Assembly: GCF_010731875.1 (NCBI RefSeq)
Contig: NZ_AP022595.1
Span: 186,001-250,000 of the forward strand
Length of the DNA stretch: 64,000 nt
Direction: 5' to 3'
From: Mycolicibacterium sarraceniae
GTDB taxonomy: Bacteria; Actinomycetota; Actinomycetes; Mycobacteriales; Mycobacteriaceae
The translations under genes and the position numbers were made by a program. Below, in pieces: positions 29,795-41,257 of the stretch; within the stretch, counting starts at the first letter, position 1; every line of letters begins with the position of its first letter. Under the pieces are notes generated by a model. That model had not been told where the DNA came from and searched no databases. It was given only the letters and a program-made list of their open reading frames with translations.

Positions 29795-31353
29795 TCGCGC
29801 CCAGTGTCGAATACGGCCAGCTCTCACCGCTGTTGATCATCCTCGGGGTGGCCGTCGCCGGAGTGCTCGTCGAGGCGTTGCTGCCCCGCAAGAGCCGCTA
29901 TCCCACGCAGGTCGCCCTGAGCCTGGCCGGTCTGGTGGCGGCGTTCTTCGCCGTGGTGCTGCTGGCGCGCGATCTAGAAGGGGTCGGCCAGGCCGTCGTG
30001 GGCGGTGCCGTCGCGGTCGATGCCCCGGCCTTGTTCCTACAGGGCACCATCCTGCTGATCGGCGTGCTCGGTGTTCTGCTGATCGCCGAACGTCGAGCGC
30101 CCGCTGAATCCGATTCACGCGCAGCGAGTTTGGACGCTTTCACCCCCGACGCCTCGGCGGTGCCGGGCAGTGTCGCGGAGAAGATCGCCACCAAGACCGC
30201 GCTGGTGCACACCGAGGTGTTCCCGCTGACGATGTTCGCCATCGCCGGCATGATGATCTTCCCTGCCGCCGACGATCTGTTGACGATGTTCATTGCGCTG
30301 GAAGTGTTCTCGCTGCCGCTGTATCTGATGTGTGGCCTGGCCCGTCATCGGCGGTTGCTATCGCAAGAATCAGCCTTGAAATACTTTCTGCTCGGCGCGT
30401 TCTCGTCGGCATTCTTCCTGTACGGCATCGCGCTGCTCTACGGGTACGCCGGGACCCTGAGCCTGCCCGTTATTGCCCACGCCATAAACACCAGCACCGA
30501 TAACACCATGCTGGGGCTCATCGGCGCCTCCCTGGTCGCGGTCGGTCTGCTGTTCAAGGTCGGTGCGGTGCCGTTCCACTCGTGGATCCCCGACGTATAC
30601 CAGGGCGCACCAACGCCCATCACCGCTTTCATGGCAGCGGCTACCAAGGTCGCCGCGTTCGGTGCGATGCTGCGGATCTTTTATGTGGCGCTGCCCGGCC
30701 TCAGCCATGACTGGCGGCCCGTGCTGTGGGCGGTGGCGATCCTCACCATGGCGGTCGGCACCGTCACTGCCGTAACCCAGACCGACGTCAAACGGATGCT
30801 GGCGTATTCGGCTGTCGCGCATACCGGTTTCATCCTGACCGGGGTGATCGCCGCCAACCCGGCGGGACTGTCGGGCACGCTGTTCTATCTGTTCGCCTAC
30901 GGCTTCTCCACACTGGGTGCCTTCGCGGTGGTCAGCGTGGTCCGCGACGCCAACGGTGTCGAGGAGACCGAGATGGCCGGTTGGGCGGGCCTGGGCCGGC
31001 GCTACCCCCTTGTCGGCGTGGTGTTCTCACTGTTCCTGCTGGCCTTTGCCGGTATCCCACTCACCAGCGGCTTCGTCAGTAAGTTCGCGGTCTTCAAGGC
31101 TGCCGGGCAGGGTGGGGCCATCCCGCTGGTGGTGGTCGGTGTGATCGCATCTGCGATCGCGGCGTACTTCTACGTGCGGGTGATCGTGCTGATGTTCTTC
31201 ACCGATCCGCCCGAAGACGCCCCGGAGGTCATCACACCCAGCTCGCTGAGCGTCGCGACGATCACGCTGACCGCGGCCATCACGTTCGCGCTCGGCGCGC
31301 TACCCCAGCCGCTGCTCGACCTCGTTGACCATGCGGCTAGGTTCCTGAACTGA
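29791..31353 (+). CDS. nuoN: NADH-quinone oxidoreductase subunit N
   Basis: A 520-residue antiporter-like subunit of the membrane arm. Conserved parts are FIALEVFSLPLYLMCGLAR, FKVGAVPFHSWIPDVYQGAPTPITAFMAAATK and KRMLAYSAVAHTGFILTGV. A cytoplasmic loop of about 45 residues (around 95-135), longer than in E. coli, is seen in mycobacterial NuoN. It closes the canonical nuo operon, but its stop codon overlaps the ATG of an enoyl-CoA hydratase gene. Confidence 0.95.
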   Translation: MIAPSVEYGQLSPLLIILGVAVAGVLVEALLPRKSRYPTQVALSLAGLVAAFFAVVLLARDLEGVGQAVVGGAVAVDAPALFLQGTILLIGVLGVLLIAERRAPAESDSRAASLDAFTPDASAVPGSVAEKIATKTALVHTEVFPLTMFAIAGMMIFPAADDLLTMFIALEVFSLPLYLMCGLARHRRLLSQESALKYFLLGAFSSAFFLYGIALLYGYAGTLSLPVIAHAINTSTDNTMLGLIGASLVAVGLLFKVGAVPFHSWIPDVYQGAPTPITAFMAAATKVAAFGAMLRIFYVALPGLSHDWRPVLWAVAILTMAVGTVTAVTQTDVKRMLAYSAVAHTGFILTGVIAANPAGLSGTLFYLFAYGFSTLGAFAVVSVVRDANGVEETEMAGWAGLGRRYPLVGVVFSLFLLAFAGIPLTSGFVSKFAVFKAAGQGGAIPLVVVGVIASAIAAYFYVRVIVLMFFTDPPEDAPEVITPSSLSVATITLTAAITFALGALPQPLLDLVDHAARFLN

Positions 31354-32114
31354 TGATCCTCCTCAGTGATGACCACGGCGCTGTCCGGGTCTTGACGATG
31401 AACCGGCCCGAGTCGCGCAACGCGTTGAGCACCGAGCTGTTCGAGGCGCTCTACGCCGCGCTCGGCGCCGCCGAAGCCGACGAATCGGTCCGCGCGGTGG
31501 TGCTTACGGGCACTGATCCGGCGTTCTGCGCGGGTGTCGACCTCAAACAGGCCCAGAGCATGGGTATGGATTACTTCGGCCGCTTCGACAAGATGAACTG
31601 TATGAACGCGATTGTCGCGCTGAGCAAGCCAGTCGTCGGCGCGATCAACGGCGCGACGTTCACCGGCGGACTGGAGATCGCGCTGGCATGCGACTTCCTG
31701 ATCGCTTCGGAGCGCGCGTATTTCGCAGACACTCACGCCCGGGTCGGGATCCTGCCCGGCGGCGGAATGACGGCGCGGCTGCCGCGGCTGGTTGGCTCCG
31801 GGATGGCCCGGCGGCTGTCGATGACCGGTGAGGTGGTCGACGCGCAGCGCGCCGAGCGGATCGGTCTGGTCACCGAAGTGGTTGCCCACGAACAGCTTCT
31901 GGTGCGCGTTCTCGAACTCGCGAACCAGATCGCAGAGGTACCCGCACCGACGATGGCAGGTCTTAAGCAGATCTATCGCGCCGGAACCGCGGCGGTCACT
32001 GAGCCGGCGTTGACGGCCGAACGCGCGGTGGCCGGTGCATCGATGGTGGACACCGGGCAGCTCGCCGCCCGCCAGCGCGAGGTCGCCGAGCGCAACAAGC
32101 GCCAGATTCCCTAA
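31353..32114 (+). CDS. Enoyl-CoA hydratase/isomerase family protein
   Basis: A 253-residue crotonase-fold enzyme. The oxyanion-hole motifs are present (PAFCAGVDLKQ and NGATFTGGLEIALACDF), and the Glu of DTHARVGILPGGG matches one of the two usual catalytic acids. The ATG shares a base with the nuoN stop, so it is translationally coupled to complex I genes. It would hydrate a 2-enoyl-CoA. It is not part of the nuo operon in M. tuberculosis as I recall it. It ends 9 bases from the convergent SDR gene. Confidence 0.88.
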   Translation: MILLSDDHGAVRVLTMNRPESRNALSTELFEALYAALGAAEADESVRAVVLTGTDPAFCAGVDLKQAQSMGMDYFGRFDKMNCMNAIVALSKPVVGAINGATFTGGLEIALACDFLIASERAYFADTHARVGILPGGGMTARLPRLVGSGMARRLSMTGEVVDAQRAERIGLVTEVVAHEQLLVRVLELANQIAEVPAPTMAGLKQIYRAGTAAVTEPALTAERAVAGASMVDTGQLAARQREVAERNKRQIP

Positions 32115-32123
32115 CGCCGACCG

Positions 32124-33011
32124 CTAGCCTAGCGCGGACGCGGTGTTCGTGAACGGGGCGAAGCTTCCGTCGAGCACTTCAAGGTGCCCGATCGTGCGGC
32201 CCGTGACAACATTGGCGTCGACCACCGCCAACTCGACTGCCGCGCGGGCGAACTCGTCCTCCGGGGACACGCTGGTGAACTCATTGCGGTAGTACGACAG
32301 GCCCGGCGTGGGAATCGGCCGCGACGGCGCCAGCGCGTTGACCGCGATGTTGTGCCGTTGCAGGTCGTAAGCCGCACACCAGGTCAGGTGTTCCAGCGCT
32401 GCCTTTGATCCGCCGTAGCCGGGCAGCACACCACCGGCGAAGTTCTCATACGGCCCATCGCCGGGCACCCGGGAGGCCACCGACGTGACGTTGATGATCG
32501 AGCCGACACCCGCGGAGAACATGTCCGGGCAGACCAGCTGGATCAGCTCGTAGGAGGCGAACACGCCGATCTCGAAATGCCTGCGATACGCGTTCGGTGG
32601 GATGGCCAAGAAGCCGGGCCAGTCAGCGTTGGCCGCACCTGCCGCAGCGTTGGGCCTTGCCTGTTTCGGCGCGGCGTCAGGTTTGGGCGGACGGCCCGGC
32701 GCGGTGAACGCGGCGTTGTTGACCAGAATCGTGACGGGACCGAGTGCCGCGCGAGCTTCGGCGACCAGGCGGGGCAGGTCATCGCGCTCGAGCAGGTCGG
32801 CCTGGATCGCGACGGCCTGTCCGCCGGCAGCTTCTATGGCGGCGACGGTGTCGCCGATGGTGCCGGGCAGGCGCTCGTCCCACTGTTGTTCGGTGCGGGC
32901 CGCCACTGCCACCGCGGCGCCGTCAGCTGCCAGGGCCAGCGCGGTCGCGCGGCCAAGGCCACGGCTGGCTCCGGTGACGATGGCGGTTCGGCCAGCAAGT
33001 CGTCCGGTCAT
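32124..33011 (-). CDS. Short-chain dehydrogenase/reductase (SDR)
   Basis: A 295-residue Rossmann enzyme: TGASRGLG cofactor motif at residues 13-20, NNAAF near residue 97, the catalytic Ser in NVTSVAS, and Tyr/Lys in YGGSKAAL. An insertion rich in Pro, Ala and Lys after NNAAFTAPG (about 35 residues) lengthens it relative to classical SDRs. It lies 15 bases downstream of a TetR gene on the same strand and is probably cotranscribed and regulated by it. The substrate is unknown. Confidence 0.86.
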   Translation of the reverse strand: MTGRLAGRTAIVTGASRGLGRATALALAADGAAVAVAARTEQQWDERLPGTIGDTVAAIEAAGGQAVAIQADLLERDDLPRLVAEARAALGPVTILVNNAAFTAPGRPPKPDAAPKQARPNAAAGAANADWPGFLAIPPNAYRRHFEIGVFASYELIQLVCPDMFSAGVGSIINVTSVASRVPGDGPYENFAGGVLPGYGGSKAALEHLTWCAAYDLQRHNIAVNALAPSRPIPTPGLSYYRNEFTSVSPEDEFARAAVELAVVDANVVTGRTIGHLEVLDGSFAPFTNTASALG

Positions 33012-33026
33012 CGCATGCCTCTCTTC

Positions 33027-34811
<1,785 letters not shown>

Positions 34812-34817
34812 CCGCTC

Positions 34818-35930
34818 ATGCTCGGCCCGCTGGACGAATACCCGGTACACCAGGCGCCACTGCCGATCGCCTGGCCGAATTCTTCGGATCGAAACTTCTA
34901 CGACCGCAACTATTTCAACGCACATGACCGCACCGGGGACATCTTCCTGATAACGGGCATGGGCTACTACCCCAACCTCGGGGTGAAGGACGCCTATGTG
35001 CTCGTAAGGCGGGGCGACACACAGACCGCGGTGCACCTGTCTGACGCGATCGACCAGGACCGGCTCAACCAACACGTCAACAGCTACCGCCTTGAGGTCG
35101 TCGAGCCGCTGCAGAAGATCCGGATCGTGATGGACGAGACCGAGGGCATGGCGCTCGACCTCACCTGGGAAGGACTTTTCCCGGTGGTCCAGGAGCAGCG
35201 GCACCTCATGCGCCAGGGCAACCGGGTGACACTGGACGCTCAGCGTTTTGCCCAATTGGGTTCCTGGGCAGGGCATATCGCCATCGACGGCGAGGAGATC
35301 AAGGTCGATCCGTCGGTGTGGATCGGCAGCCGAGACCGGTCGTGGGGCATCCGGCCGCTCGGCGAAGCAGAGCCCGCCGGACGGCCGGCCGATCCGCCGT
35401 TCGAGGGCATGTGGTGGCTGTACGTGCCGATGGCCTTCGACGACTTCGCGATCGTGCTGATCATCCAGGAAGCACCGGACGGCTTCCGCTCGCTCAACGA
35501 CTGCACCCGGATCTGGCGCGACGGCCGGGTCGAGCAGCTGGGTTGGCCGCGGGTGAAGATTCATTACCGTTCGGGGACAAGGATTCCTACGGGTGCGACC
35601 ATCGAGGCCACCGACAGTACGGGGTCGGCGCTCCGCTTTGACGTGGAGTCCAAACTTCCCGTCCCGATTCACGTCGGCGGCGGCTATGGCGGCGACTCGG
35701 ACTGGATTCACGGCACCTGGAAGGGCGATAAGTTCACCGAGCGGCTCACCTACGACATGAACGATCCTGCCGTCGTCGGGCGTGCCGCCTTCGGGGTGAT
35801 CGACCACGTCGGCCGCGCGGTCTGCCACGACGGCAACTCGTCGGTCGAAGGCTGGGGGCTGTTCGAGCACGGAGCGCTGGGCCGTCACGACCCGTCCGGC
35901 TTCGCCGACTGGCTGACAGTCGCACCCTGA
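34818..35930 (+). CDS. Conserved hypothetical protein (Rv3169-like)
   Basis: A 370-residue soluble protein, six bases after the phosphotransferase gene. It has no signal peptide or membrane segment. Sequence is Trp-rich with beta-prone repeats (for example DRSWGIRP, MWWLYVPM, DWIHGTWKGD), as in lipocalin-like or hydroxyneurosporene-synthase-like barrels, but I see no catalytic motif. Its position between the phosphotransferase and amine oxidase genes is conserved with Rv3168-Rv3170, so it probably shares their pathway. Confidence 0.75.
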   Translation: MLGPLDEYPVHQAPLPIAWPNSSDRNFYDRNYFNAHDRTGDIFLITGMGYYPNLGVKDAYVLVRRGDTQTAVHLSDAIDQDRLNQHVNSYRLEVVEPLQKIRIVMDETEGMALDLTWEGLFPVVQEQRHLMRQGNRVTLDAQRFAQLGSWAGHIAIDGEEIKVDPSVWIGSRDRSWGIRPLGEAEPAGRPADPPFEGMWWLYVPMAFDDFAIVLIIQEAPDGFRSLNDCTRIWRDGRVEQLGWPRVKIHYRSGTRIPTGATIEATDSTGSALRFDVESKLPVPIHVGGGYGGDSDWIHGTWKGDKFTERLTYDMNDPAVVGRAAFGVIDHVGRAVCHDGNSSVEGWGLFEHGALGRHDPSGFADWLTVAP

Positions 35931-35970
35931 CGTTCTCCGCCATACGTCGCTCTCGATCGCTAGGTGACCC

Positions 35971-36951
35971 GTGAAAATCATGACCGCCCTTTACGGCCCA
36001 ACCGATGCTGTCGAGCGCGCGCACGCCTTGCGCGAGGCCGGCACCAGCGGCGTTTTCACGTTCGAAGGGCCGCACGATGTGTTCGCCCCGCTGACGCTGG
36101 CCTCCGGCGTCAGCGGGTTGGATCTGATGACGAACGTGGCAATCGCGTTCCCGCGCAATCCGATCCAGCTGGCGCACCAAGCCTACGATCACCAGCTGCT
36201 CGCGCAGGGCCGGTTCATCCTCGGCCTGGGCACCCAAATCCGCGCGCAGATCGAGAAGCACTACGGTGCGACGTTCGACAAGCCGGTCGAGCGCATGAGC
36301 GAGCTCGTCCGCGCACTGCGAGCGATCTACAACACCTGGGAAACCGGCGAGCGGCTGGACTTCCGCGGCGAGTACTACCGGCACACGCTGATGACGCCGA
36401 TGTTCAATCCCGGCCCGAATCCCTTCGGGCCACCGCCGATCTACGTCGGCGCACTCGGCCCGCGACTGACCCGCGCCACCGCCGAAGTGGCCGACGGACT
36501 GCTGGTGATGCCGTTCGGGTCCGCGAAGTTCCTGCACGAGTCAACCATGCCGGCGGTGCGCGATGGCCTGGCGGCCGCGGGGCGAGACGCCTCGTCATTC
36601 GCGGTGGTGCCCGAGATCATTCTGTCAGCCGGTGAGGATCACGAGGCGACCCGGCGGCTGCTGTCGTTCTACGGTTCCACCCCTGCCTACCGGCCGGTGC
36701 TCGACATCCACGGCTGGGGTGATCTACAACCCGAGTTGAATTCGATGTCCAAACAAGGCAAATGGCTGGAGATGGCCGGGCTGATCAGCGACGAAGTGCT
36801 GCACACCATTGCGGCGTGCGGTACGCCGGCGCAGATCGCCGCCCACATCCGAGACCGCGTCGACGGTGTCGGCGACACCGTCTGCCTTTACCAGCCCGGT
36901 CCGATCGCGATCGACACGCTGGCCGAGATCGTCGACGAACTGGCTCGCTGA
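35971..36951 (+). CDS. LLM-class flavin oxidoreductase (possibly F420-dependent)
   Basis: A 326-residue luciferase-like monooxygenase-fold protein. Typical features are FILGLGTQIRAQIEKHYG, the FRGEYY motif and PPIYVGALGPRLTRATAEVADG. In mycobacteria most of these use coenzyme F420 instead of FMN. GTG 35971 starts 40 bases after the Rv3169-like gene. It is absent between Rv3169 and Rv3170 in M. tuberculosis, so it is an insertion into this conserved group. Confidence 0.83.
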   Translation: MKIMTALYGPTDAVERAHALREAGTSGVFTFEGPHDVFAPLTLASGVSGLDLMTNVAIAFPRNPIQLAHQAYDHQLLAQGRFILGLGTQIRAQIEKHYGATFDKPVERMSELVRALRAIYNTWETGERLDFRGEYYRHTLMTPMFNPGPNPFGPPPIYVGALGPRLTRATAEVADGLLVMPFGSAKFLHESTMPAVRDGLAAAGRDASSFAVVPEIILSAGEDHEATRRLLSFYGSTPAYRPVLDIHGWGDLQPELNSMSKQGKWLEMAGLISDEVLHTIAACGTPAQIAAHIRDRVDGVGDTVCLYQPGPIAIDTLAEIVDELAR

Positions 36952-37023
36952 GAACGCGCGATGTCGACGCGCTCTCGTTCGGCAGCGGCGGTTTGCGCGC
37001 CGAAATCGCAGGGGACGGGCACC

Positions 37024-38370
37024 ATGGGTGGGGTGGGTTATGACGTTGTGGTCGTCGGCGCGGGCTTCGCAGGCCTGGTTGCGGCACGTGAACTGGTAAA
37101 AGACGGGTACGACGTTGTGGTGCTTGAGGGCCGCGACCGCGTGGGTGGACGCTCGAGCACCGCGACGCTGGCCGGCGTGCACGTCGACCTCGGCGGCACC
37201 TTCGTCGGGCCCACCCAAGACCAGGTCGTGGCACTGGCCAAGGAACTGGACTGCCCCACCGAACCGACCTATAACCAGGGTGCCAACCTGATCCGGTGGC
37301 GCGGCAAGGTGCGGTCCTATCGCGGCACGATCCCTCGGCTGGGGCTGCTGCAGCTCCTCGATATCGCCCGAATCCAATGGCAGGTCGAGAGGCTCGGACG
37401 GGATGTCGATATCACCAAGCCGTGGGCCTCGCCCAGCGCCACCAAGCTCGACGGCACCACGCTGGCTGGCTGGCTGCACTCGGTGGGTGCCAGCGCCTCG
37501 TCCCGGGACCTGCTGGCCATCATGGCTCGCGTGACCTGGGGGGCCGAGCCCAACGACGTCTCGATGTTGCATGCCGTGCGTTACGTGAAGGCCGCCGGCG
37601 GGCTGGACCGCATGCTCGATGTGGTCGGCGGAGCCCAGCAGGACCACTTCCCCGGCGGCACACAGCAGATCGCGGACAAGATCGCCGCCGAACTAGGTGA
37701 CCGGGTTCGGCTGGACAGCATCGTCTCCCGGATCGAATGGTCCGACGACGCGGTGGCAGTGATGTCCTCGAGTGGTGTCGTGGAGGGACGCCGCGCGATC
37801 CTGGCGATACCCCCGGCGCACCGCCAGGGCATCGACATCGCCCCGGCACCGCCGATCGGCTATCAGCAGCTCGCCCAAAGCTGGCCGCAGGGCGCGTTGA
37901 GCAAGGCCTATGCCGCCTATCCCCGACCGTTCTGGCGGGACAAGAATCTGTCCGGTCAGGCGCTGTCGGACCAGGGGCCGGTCTTCATCACCTTCGACGT
38001 CAGCCCCGGTGACGGCGGCCCGGGAGTTCTGCTCGGCTTCGTCGACTCCCGAGGCTTCGACGCGATGGCTCCCCAGCAGCGCCGCCAGGCCGCGCTCACG
38101 GGCTTCGCGGCTTTGTTCGGCCCCGACGCCGAGAACCCCATCGAATACCTCGACCATTGTTGGGGCGCAGAGACTTTCGCACCCGGTGGCCCGACCGCAG
38201 CGGTCCCGCCCGGGGCGTGGACGGAATTCGGGCCGCTGCTGCGTAAGCCGGTTGGTCCATTGCACTGGGCCGGCACCGAAACCGCCGACAAGTGGACGGG
38301 ATTCCTGGACGGTGCGGTGCGGTCCGGGCAGCGCGCGGCGGCCGAAGTGGGCACGACGCTTAGGAACTGA
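37024..38370 (+). CDS. aofH: FAD-dependent amine oxidase (AofH/Rv3170-like)
   Basis: A 448-residue flavin amine oxidase. The dinucleotide-binding motif [16 protein letters not shown] is at the N-terminus, followed by [11 protein letters not shown], and the C-terminal FAD-binding segment reads [22 protein letters not shown] chose ATG 37024 (upstream GGGGAC), which gives the same length as M. tuberculosis AofH; the frame stays open to 36961. It oxidises amines to imines/aldehydes with release of H2O2; the natural amine is unknown. Its end overlaps the convergent hpx gene by 11 bases. Confidence 0.87.
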   Translation: MGGVGYDVVVVGAGFAGLVAARELVKDGYDVVVLEGRDRVGGRSSTATLAGVHVDLGGTFVGPTQDQVVALAKELDCPTEPTYNQGANLIRWRGKVRSYRGTIPRLGLLQLLDIARIQWQVERLGRDVDITKPWASPSATKLDGTTLAGWLHSVGASASSRDLLAIMARVTWGAEPNDVSMLHAVRYVKAAGGLDRMLDVVGGAQQDHFPGGTQQIADKIAAELGDRVRLDSIVSRIEWSDDAVAVMSSSGVVEGRRAILAIPPAHRQGIDIAPAPPIGYQQLAQSWPQGALSKAYAAYPRPFWRDKNLSGQALSDQGPVFITFDVSPGDGGPGVLLGFVDSRGFDAMAPQQRRQAALTGFAALFGPDAENPIEYLDHCWGAETFAPGGPTAAVPPGAWTEFGPLLRKPVGPLHWAGTETADKWTGFLDGAVRSGQRAAAEVGTTLRN

Positions 38371-39307
38371 TGCGGCGCTGCGCTGTGACCGATTCGACCA
38401 GCGCTCGCAGCCGCGCATTGACGGCCGCGGGGTGTTCCAGGATGGCGCAGTGCCCGCCCGGAATCTCGACGAGTTCGACGAGGTTAGGGGCGGCCTCTGC
38501 GATCTTGCGCGCCTGACACATCGGCAGTAGCCGGTCGTTGCTGCTCCCGATGACCAGCGTCGGCACGGTCAGCCCGGAAAGGTCGATATGGCGCGGCCCC
38601 ATCTCGTCGACGAGCACCCGAGCCCAGGCGCCACGCCCGGCGGGCGGGGTGGCGGCGAACAGCTCGTGGATGAGACGGGCGACGGCGGGATCAGCACCGG
38701 CGCCGACCGCCATCATCGCGACGAACCAGCGACTGCCGGGCTGAGCGCCGCGGACCAGCGGAGCAGCGCCGAATCTCCTGATCATCTGGCGCGCCGCCAC
38801 GGACCTGCCGCCGGCCAGCAGCTGCGGCACCCGCAGCAGGTTGATCTCTGCTAGCAGGTCACCGGTGGTGGTATTGATCAGGGCGACGGCATCGGCGCGC
38901 TGCGCTACCCGGTGCCGATAGCGGTCTGACCAGGCGCTGATCGCGATCCCGCCCATCGAATGCCCGGCGATGACGGCCCGCTCCCCCGGTCGCAGGGTGG
39001 CCGACAGGACGGCATCAAGGTCGCCGGCCAGGTGGCCGAGGCTATAGCCCGACCGCGCAGCCAGCCCGCTGCGACCGTGTCCGCGGTGGTCGTAGGCAAT
39101 CACCCGGTAATCGCGGGACAGGTCGTTGATCTGCTCGTGCCAGACCCGGATGGCACAGGTGATGCCATGCGCCAGCACAATGGGGTAGCCGTCTTCGGGC
39201 CCGAAAACTTCGGTATGCAGGCGGGTGCCGTCGGCGGCCTTGACCTCGACGGTTCTACTTTCCGGCAATGCGGGACCGCTCAGAACGGCCGCACGGGACG
39301 TCGACAT
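38360..39307 (-). CDS. hpx: Alpha/beta hydrolase, non-heme haloperoxidase type (Hpx-like)
   Basis: A 315-residue alpha/beta hydrolase with the triad Ser117 (AGHSMGG), Asp258 (GSSNDRL) and His286 (PGGHCAI), and an oxyanion segment LAHGITC. It corresponds in position and orientation to Rv3171c. ATG 39307 has AGGGGAG upstream. Proteins of this type act as esterases or perhydrolases; the haloperoxidase name reflects in vitro activity of relatives. Convergent overlap with aofH suggests antisense transcription at both ends. Confidence 0.84.
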   Translation of the reverse strand: MSTSRAAVLSGPALPESRTVEVKAADGTRLHTEVFGPEDGYPIVLAHGITCAIRVWHEQINDLSRDYRVIAYDHRGHGRSGLAARSGYSLGHLAGDLDAVLSATLRPGERAVIAGHSMGGIAISAWSDRYRHRVAQRADAVALINTTTGDLLAEINLLRVPQLLAGGRSVAARQMIRRFGAAPLVRGAQPGSRWFVAMMAVGAGADPAVARLIHELFAATPPAGRGAWARVLVDEMGPRHIDLSGLTVPTLVIGSSNDRLLPMCQARKIAEAAPNLVELVEIPGGHCAILEHPAAVNARLRALVESVTAQRRISS

Positions 39308-39433
39308 GATCTCCCCTTGCTCGGCGCGGCGACACTGCCCCACCGGAGTCATCTACAGTAGCTGGCACAACCCGGCTGAACCGGCAGACCGCGCCCCTCG
39401 TTACCGCCCTGTGCCCCTCTCTAGGATGACCCG

Positions 39434-40078
39434 GTGACCGACCACGCCTTCACCGCCGAGGAGCGTCGCGCCGTCTACCGCGTCATCGACGAACGCCGGG
39501 ATATGCGCAAGTTCAGCCCGGGCACGATGATGCCCGACGAGGTGCTGGCCCGGCTGCTGGCGGCAGCTCACGCCGCCCCCAGCGTCGGATTGATGCAGCC
39601 CTGGCGGTTCCTGCGCATCACCGACGGCGGGCTGAGGCGGAAGATACACGCACTGGTCGACGAGGAACGTCAGCAGACGGCGGCCGCGTTGGGCACGCGG
39701 GCAGCGGAGTTCCTGGCGCTGAAGGTCGAAGGCATCCTCGACTGTGCCGAGTTGCTTGTGGTCGCCCTTGGCGATGACCGGGACGGGCACGTGTTCGGCC
39801 GGCGCACAATGCCGCACATGGATCTGGCCTCGGTGTCGTGTGCCATTCAAAACATGTGGCTGGCCGCCCGCGCCGAAGGCCTCGGCATGGGTTGGGTGTC
39901 GATCTTCGACCCCGTGCGCCTTGGCGAACTACTCGAGATGCCGTCCGGCGCCGAGCCGGTGGCGATCCTGTGCCTCGGTCCGGTACCCGACTTTCCCGAC
40001 CGGCCTGCCCTGGAGATCGACGAATGGACGTATGGCCGTCCGCTGAGCGAATTCGTCAGCGAGAACCGTTGGGAATAA
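39434..40078 (+). CDS. bluB: 5,6-dimethylbenzimidazole synthase BluB
   Basis: A 214-residue nitroreductase-fold enzyme that breaks down reduced FMN with oxygen to make dimethylbenzimidazole, the lower ligand of vitamin B12. Family stretches are RRDMRKFSPG, APSVGLMQPWRFLRI, and the long SCAIQNMWLAARAEGLGMGWVSIFDP. No other cobalamin genes are nearby. Alternative: a nitroreductase of another type, but the PWRF and QNMWLAARAEG motifs favour BluB. GTG 39434 starts 126 bases after the divergent hpx start. Confidence 0.85.
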   Translation: MTDHAFTAEERRAVYRVIDERRDMRKFSPGTMMPDEVLARLLAAAHAAPSVGLMQPWRFLRITDGGLRRKIHALVDEERQQTAAALGTRAAEFLALKVEGILDCAELLVVALGDDRDGHVFGRRTMPHMDLASVSCAIQNMWLAARAEGLGMGWVSIFDPVRLGELLEMPSGAEPVAILCLGPVPDFPDRPALEIDEWTYGRPLSEFVSENRWE

Positions 40079-40109
40079 GCGGTTTTCCCGACCAGCGGCC
40101 AAGGTGCCA

Positions 40110-40319
40110 GCGGTGCTGCACCCCGACCAGCTCGTCATGGCTCAACCTCGTCGAACACTGGTCACCCACACCTCGGTCTGCCAACTCAACACCGACATCC
40201 GCGCCTGGATCGACACCTGCAACGACAACCCCCGCCCCTCCGTGTGGACCCAGACCGCCGACCAAATCCTCGCCAGCATCGCCAGCTACTGCACCCGAAT
40301 TAACGACTCAGGACACTAG
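40110..40319 (+). pseudogene. IS630-type transposase C-terminal remnant
   Basis: One frame reads TPTSSSWLNLVEHW, a hallmark of IS630-family transposases near the last catalytic acid (here in NLVEHW). After a deletion and frameshift, another frame continues LNTDIRAWIDTCNDNPRP and ends in SIASYCTRINDSGH, the typical C-terminus of these proteins. Only about 70 codons remain and no inverted terminal repeats are obvious, so it is a dead footprint of an insertion. Confidence 0.75.
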
Positions 40320-40460
40320 CTATCCCCCTCCACTGCACGAGTCACTCTGAGCTGGCTAAACTGGACCACACGCCACCACTGTGCGGCGCACGCTGCAGCT
40401 GCCGCCACGCCGAATGCGTCAATACCGAGCCATGCTGAAGACGTAGGGAGTAAAAACACT

Positions 40461-40700
40461 ATGAAGACACTGTTCGCTGCGGGAATGAGTGCGGCTTCGC
40501 TGCTGTTGGCCCCGGCCTTGGCGCACGCGGATGACGTGTTCGGCCCCAATGTCGTCGACGGCCCTAACGTTCAGGTCGGTCCCGGTATCACGTTCTCTGA
40601 TCCCTTGGACGCCGCAGCCCAAGCCGCGGCCGGTCGGGAGCCCTGCTTCGCCCCCGACGGCTCCACCTACTACACCCCCGGCGACTCCCCCTGCGCCTGA
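40461..40700 (+). CDS. Small secreted hypothetical protein
   Basis: A 79-residue protein with a clean signal peptide (MKTLFAAGMSAASLLLAPALAHA, cleavage after AHA at about residue 23). The mature part of 56 residues has two Cys (PCFAPDG and SPCA) able to form one disulfide. The start is supported by GGGAG upstream. Small secreted proteins of this form are common in mycobacteria and I cannot assign a function. It sits alone in the degraded zone. Confidence 0.72.
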   Translation: MKTLFAAGMSAASLLLAPALAHADDVFGPNVVDGPNVQVGPGITFSDPLDAAAQAAAGREPCFAPDGSTYYTPGDSPCA

Positions 40701-40867
40701 AGAAGCGCCAGGAACCACGCTCTGGGTGTAGGCTAGGCGAAGGTTGACGTTCCAGCTGCGGCAATCGGCGCAGGAGAGCGGTGTGTTTGCACCCGCTACG
40801 CGAAGCCTTTCGTGCGTGTTCTACAGAAACTTGTGCTTTCCTCCTAGCGCTCACTGGAGCCGCCCCA

Positions 40868-41248
40868 ATGTCGAGTTCTGTTTCCGGGTTGCCCGCAGAT
40901 GGTGACTCCCGAAGTCCGCTGCAACTCGTCACCGAATGGGTCAGCACCACCAACGTCCGGATCACCGTGGCCGGCCCTGTCGACATGTCCACAGCCCACC
41001 AACTCAGTGACTACGTGTTCCGCCGTGCGGGCAACTGCAAGCTGCTCGTACTCGATATGACCCGGGTGACATTCTTTGACTGCGCGGGATTTTCGGCCCT
41101 CGCCAACATCGACGATCGATGCCGCCAGGCAAACGTGACCTGGATGATCGACGCGGTGCCGTGTGTCGCGCGTGTCGTGAACATCTGCGATCCGTTCAAC
41201 GAACTGCCGCTGTCTAACGGTGGCAAGTTCGAATCAATCTGTGCCTGA
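40868..41248 (+). CDS. STAS-domain protein (anti-sigma factor antagonist-like)
   Basis: A 126-residue protein with one STAS domain: VRITVAGPVDMSTAHQLSDYV and LLVLDMTRVTFFDCAGFSAL. In active antagonists such as SpoIIAA the residue after the conserved Asp is the Ser phosphorylated by the anti-sigma kinase; here it is Cys72 (FFDCAG), so the phospho-switch seems lost or replaced. The ATG at 40868 has good domain fit; the frame is open further upstream. No partner anti-sigma or sigma gene is adjacent, only a broken regulator gene. Confidence 0.78.
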   Translation: MSSSVSGLPADGDSRSPLQLVTEWVSTTNVRITVAGPVDMSTAHQLSDYVFRRAGNCKLLVLDMTRVTFFDCAGFSALANIDDRCRQANVTWMIDAVPCVARVVNICDPFNELPLSNGGKFESICA

Positions 41249-41257
41249 GAGGGATAC

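Noticed and set aside
38360..39307. True chloroperoxidase
   Set aside because: The sequence has an ordinary Ser-Asp-His hydrolase triad. Haloperoxidase naming in this family comes from side activity, so I keep the general hydrolase call.
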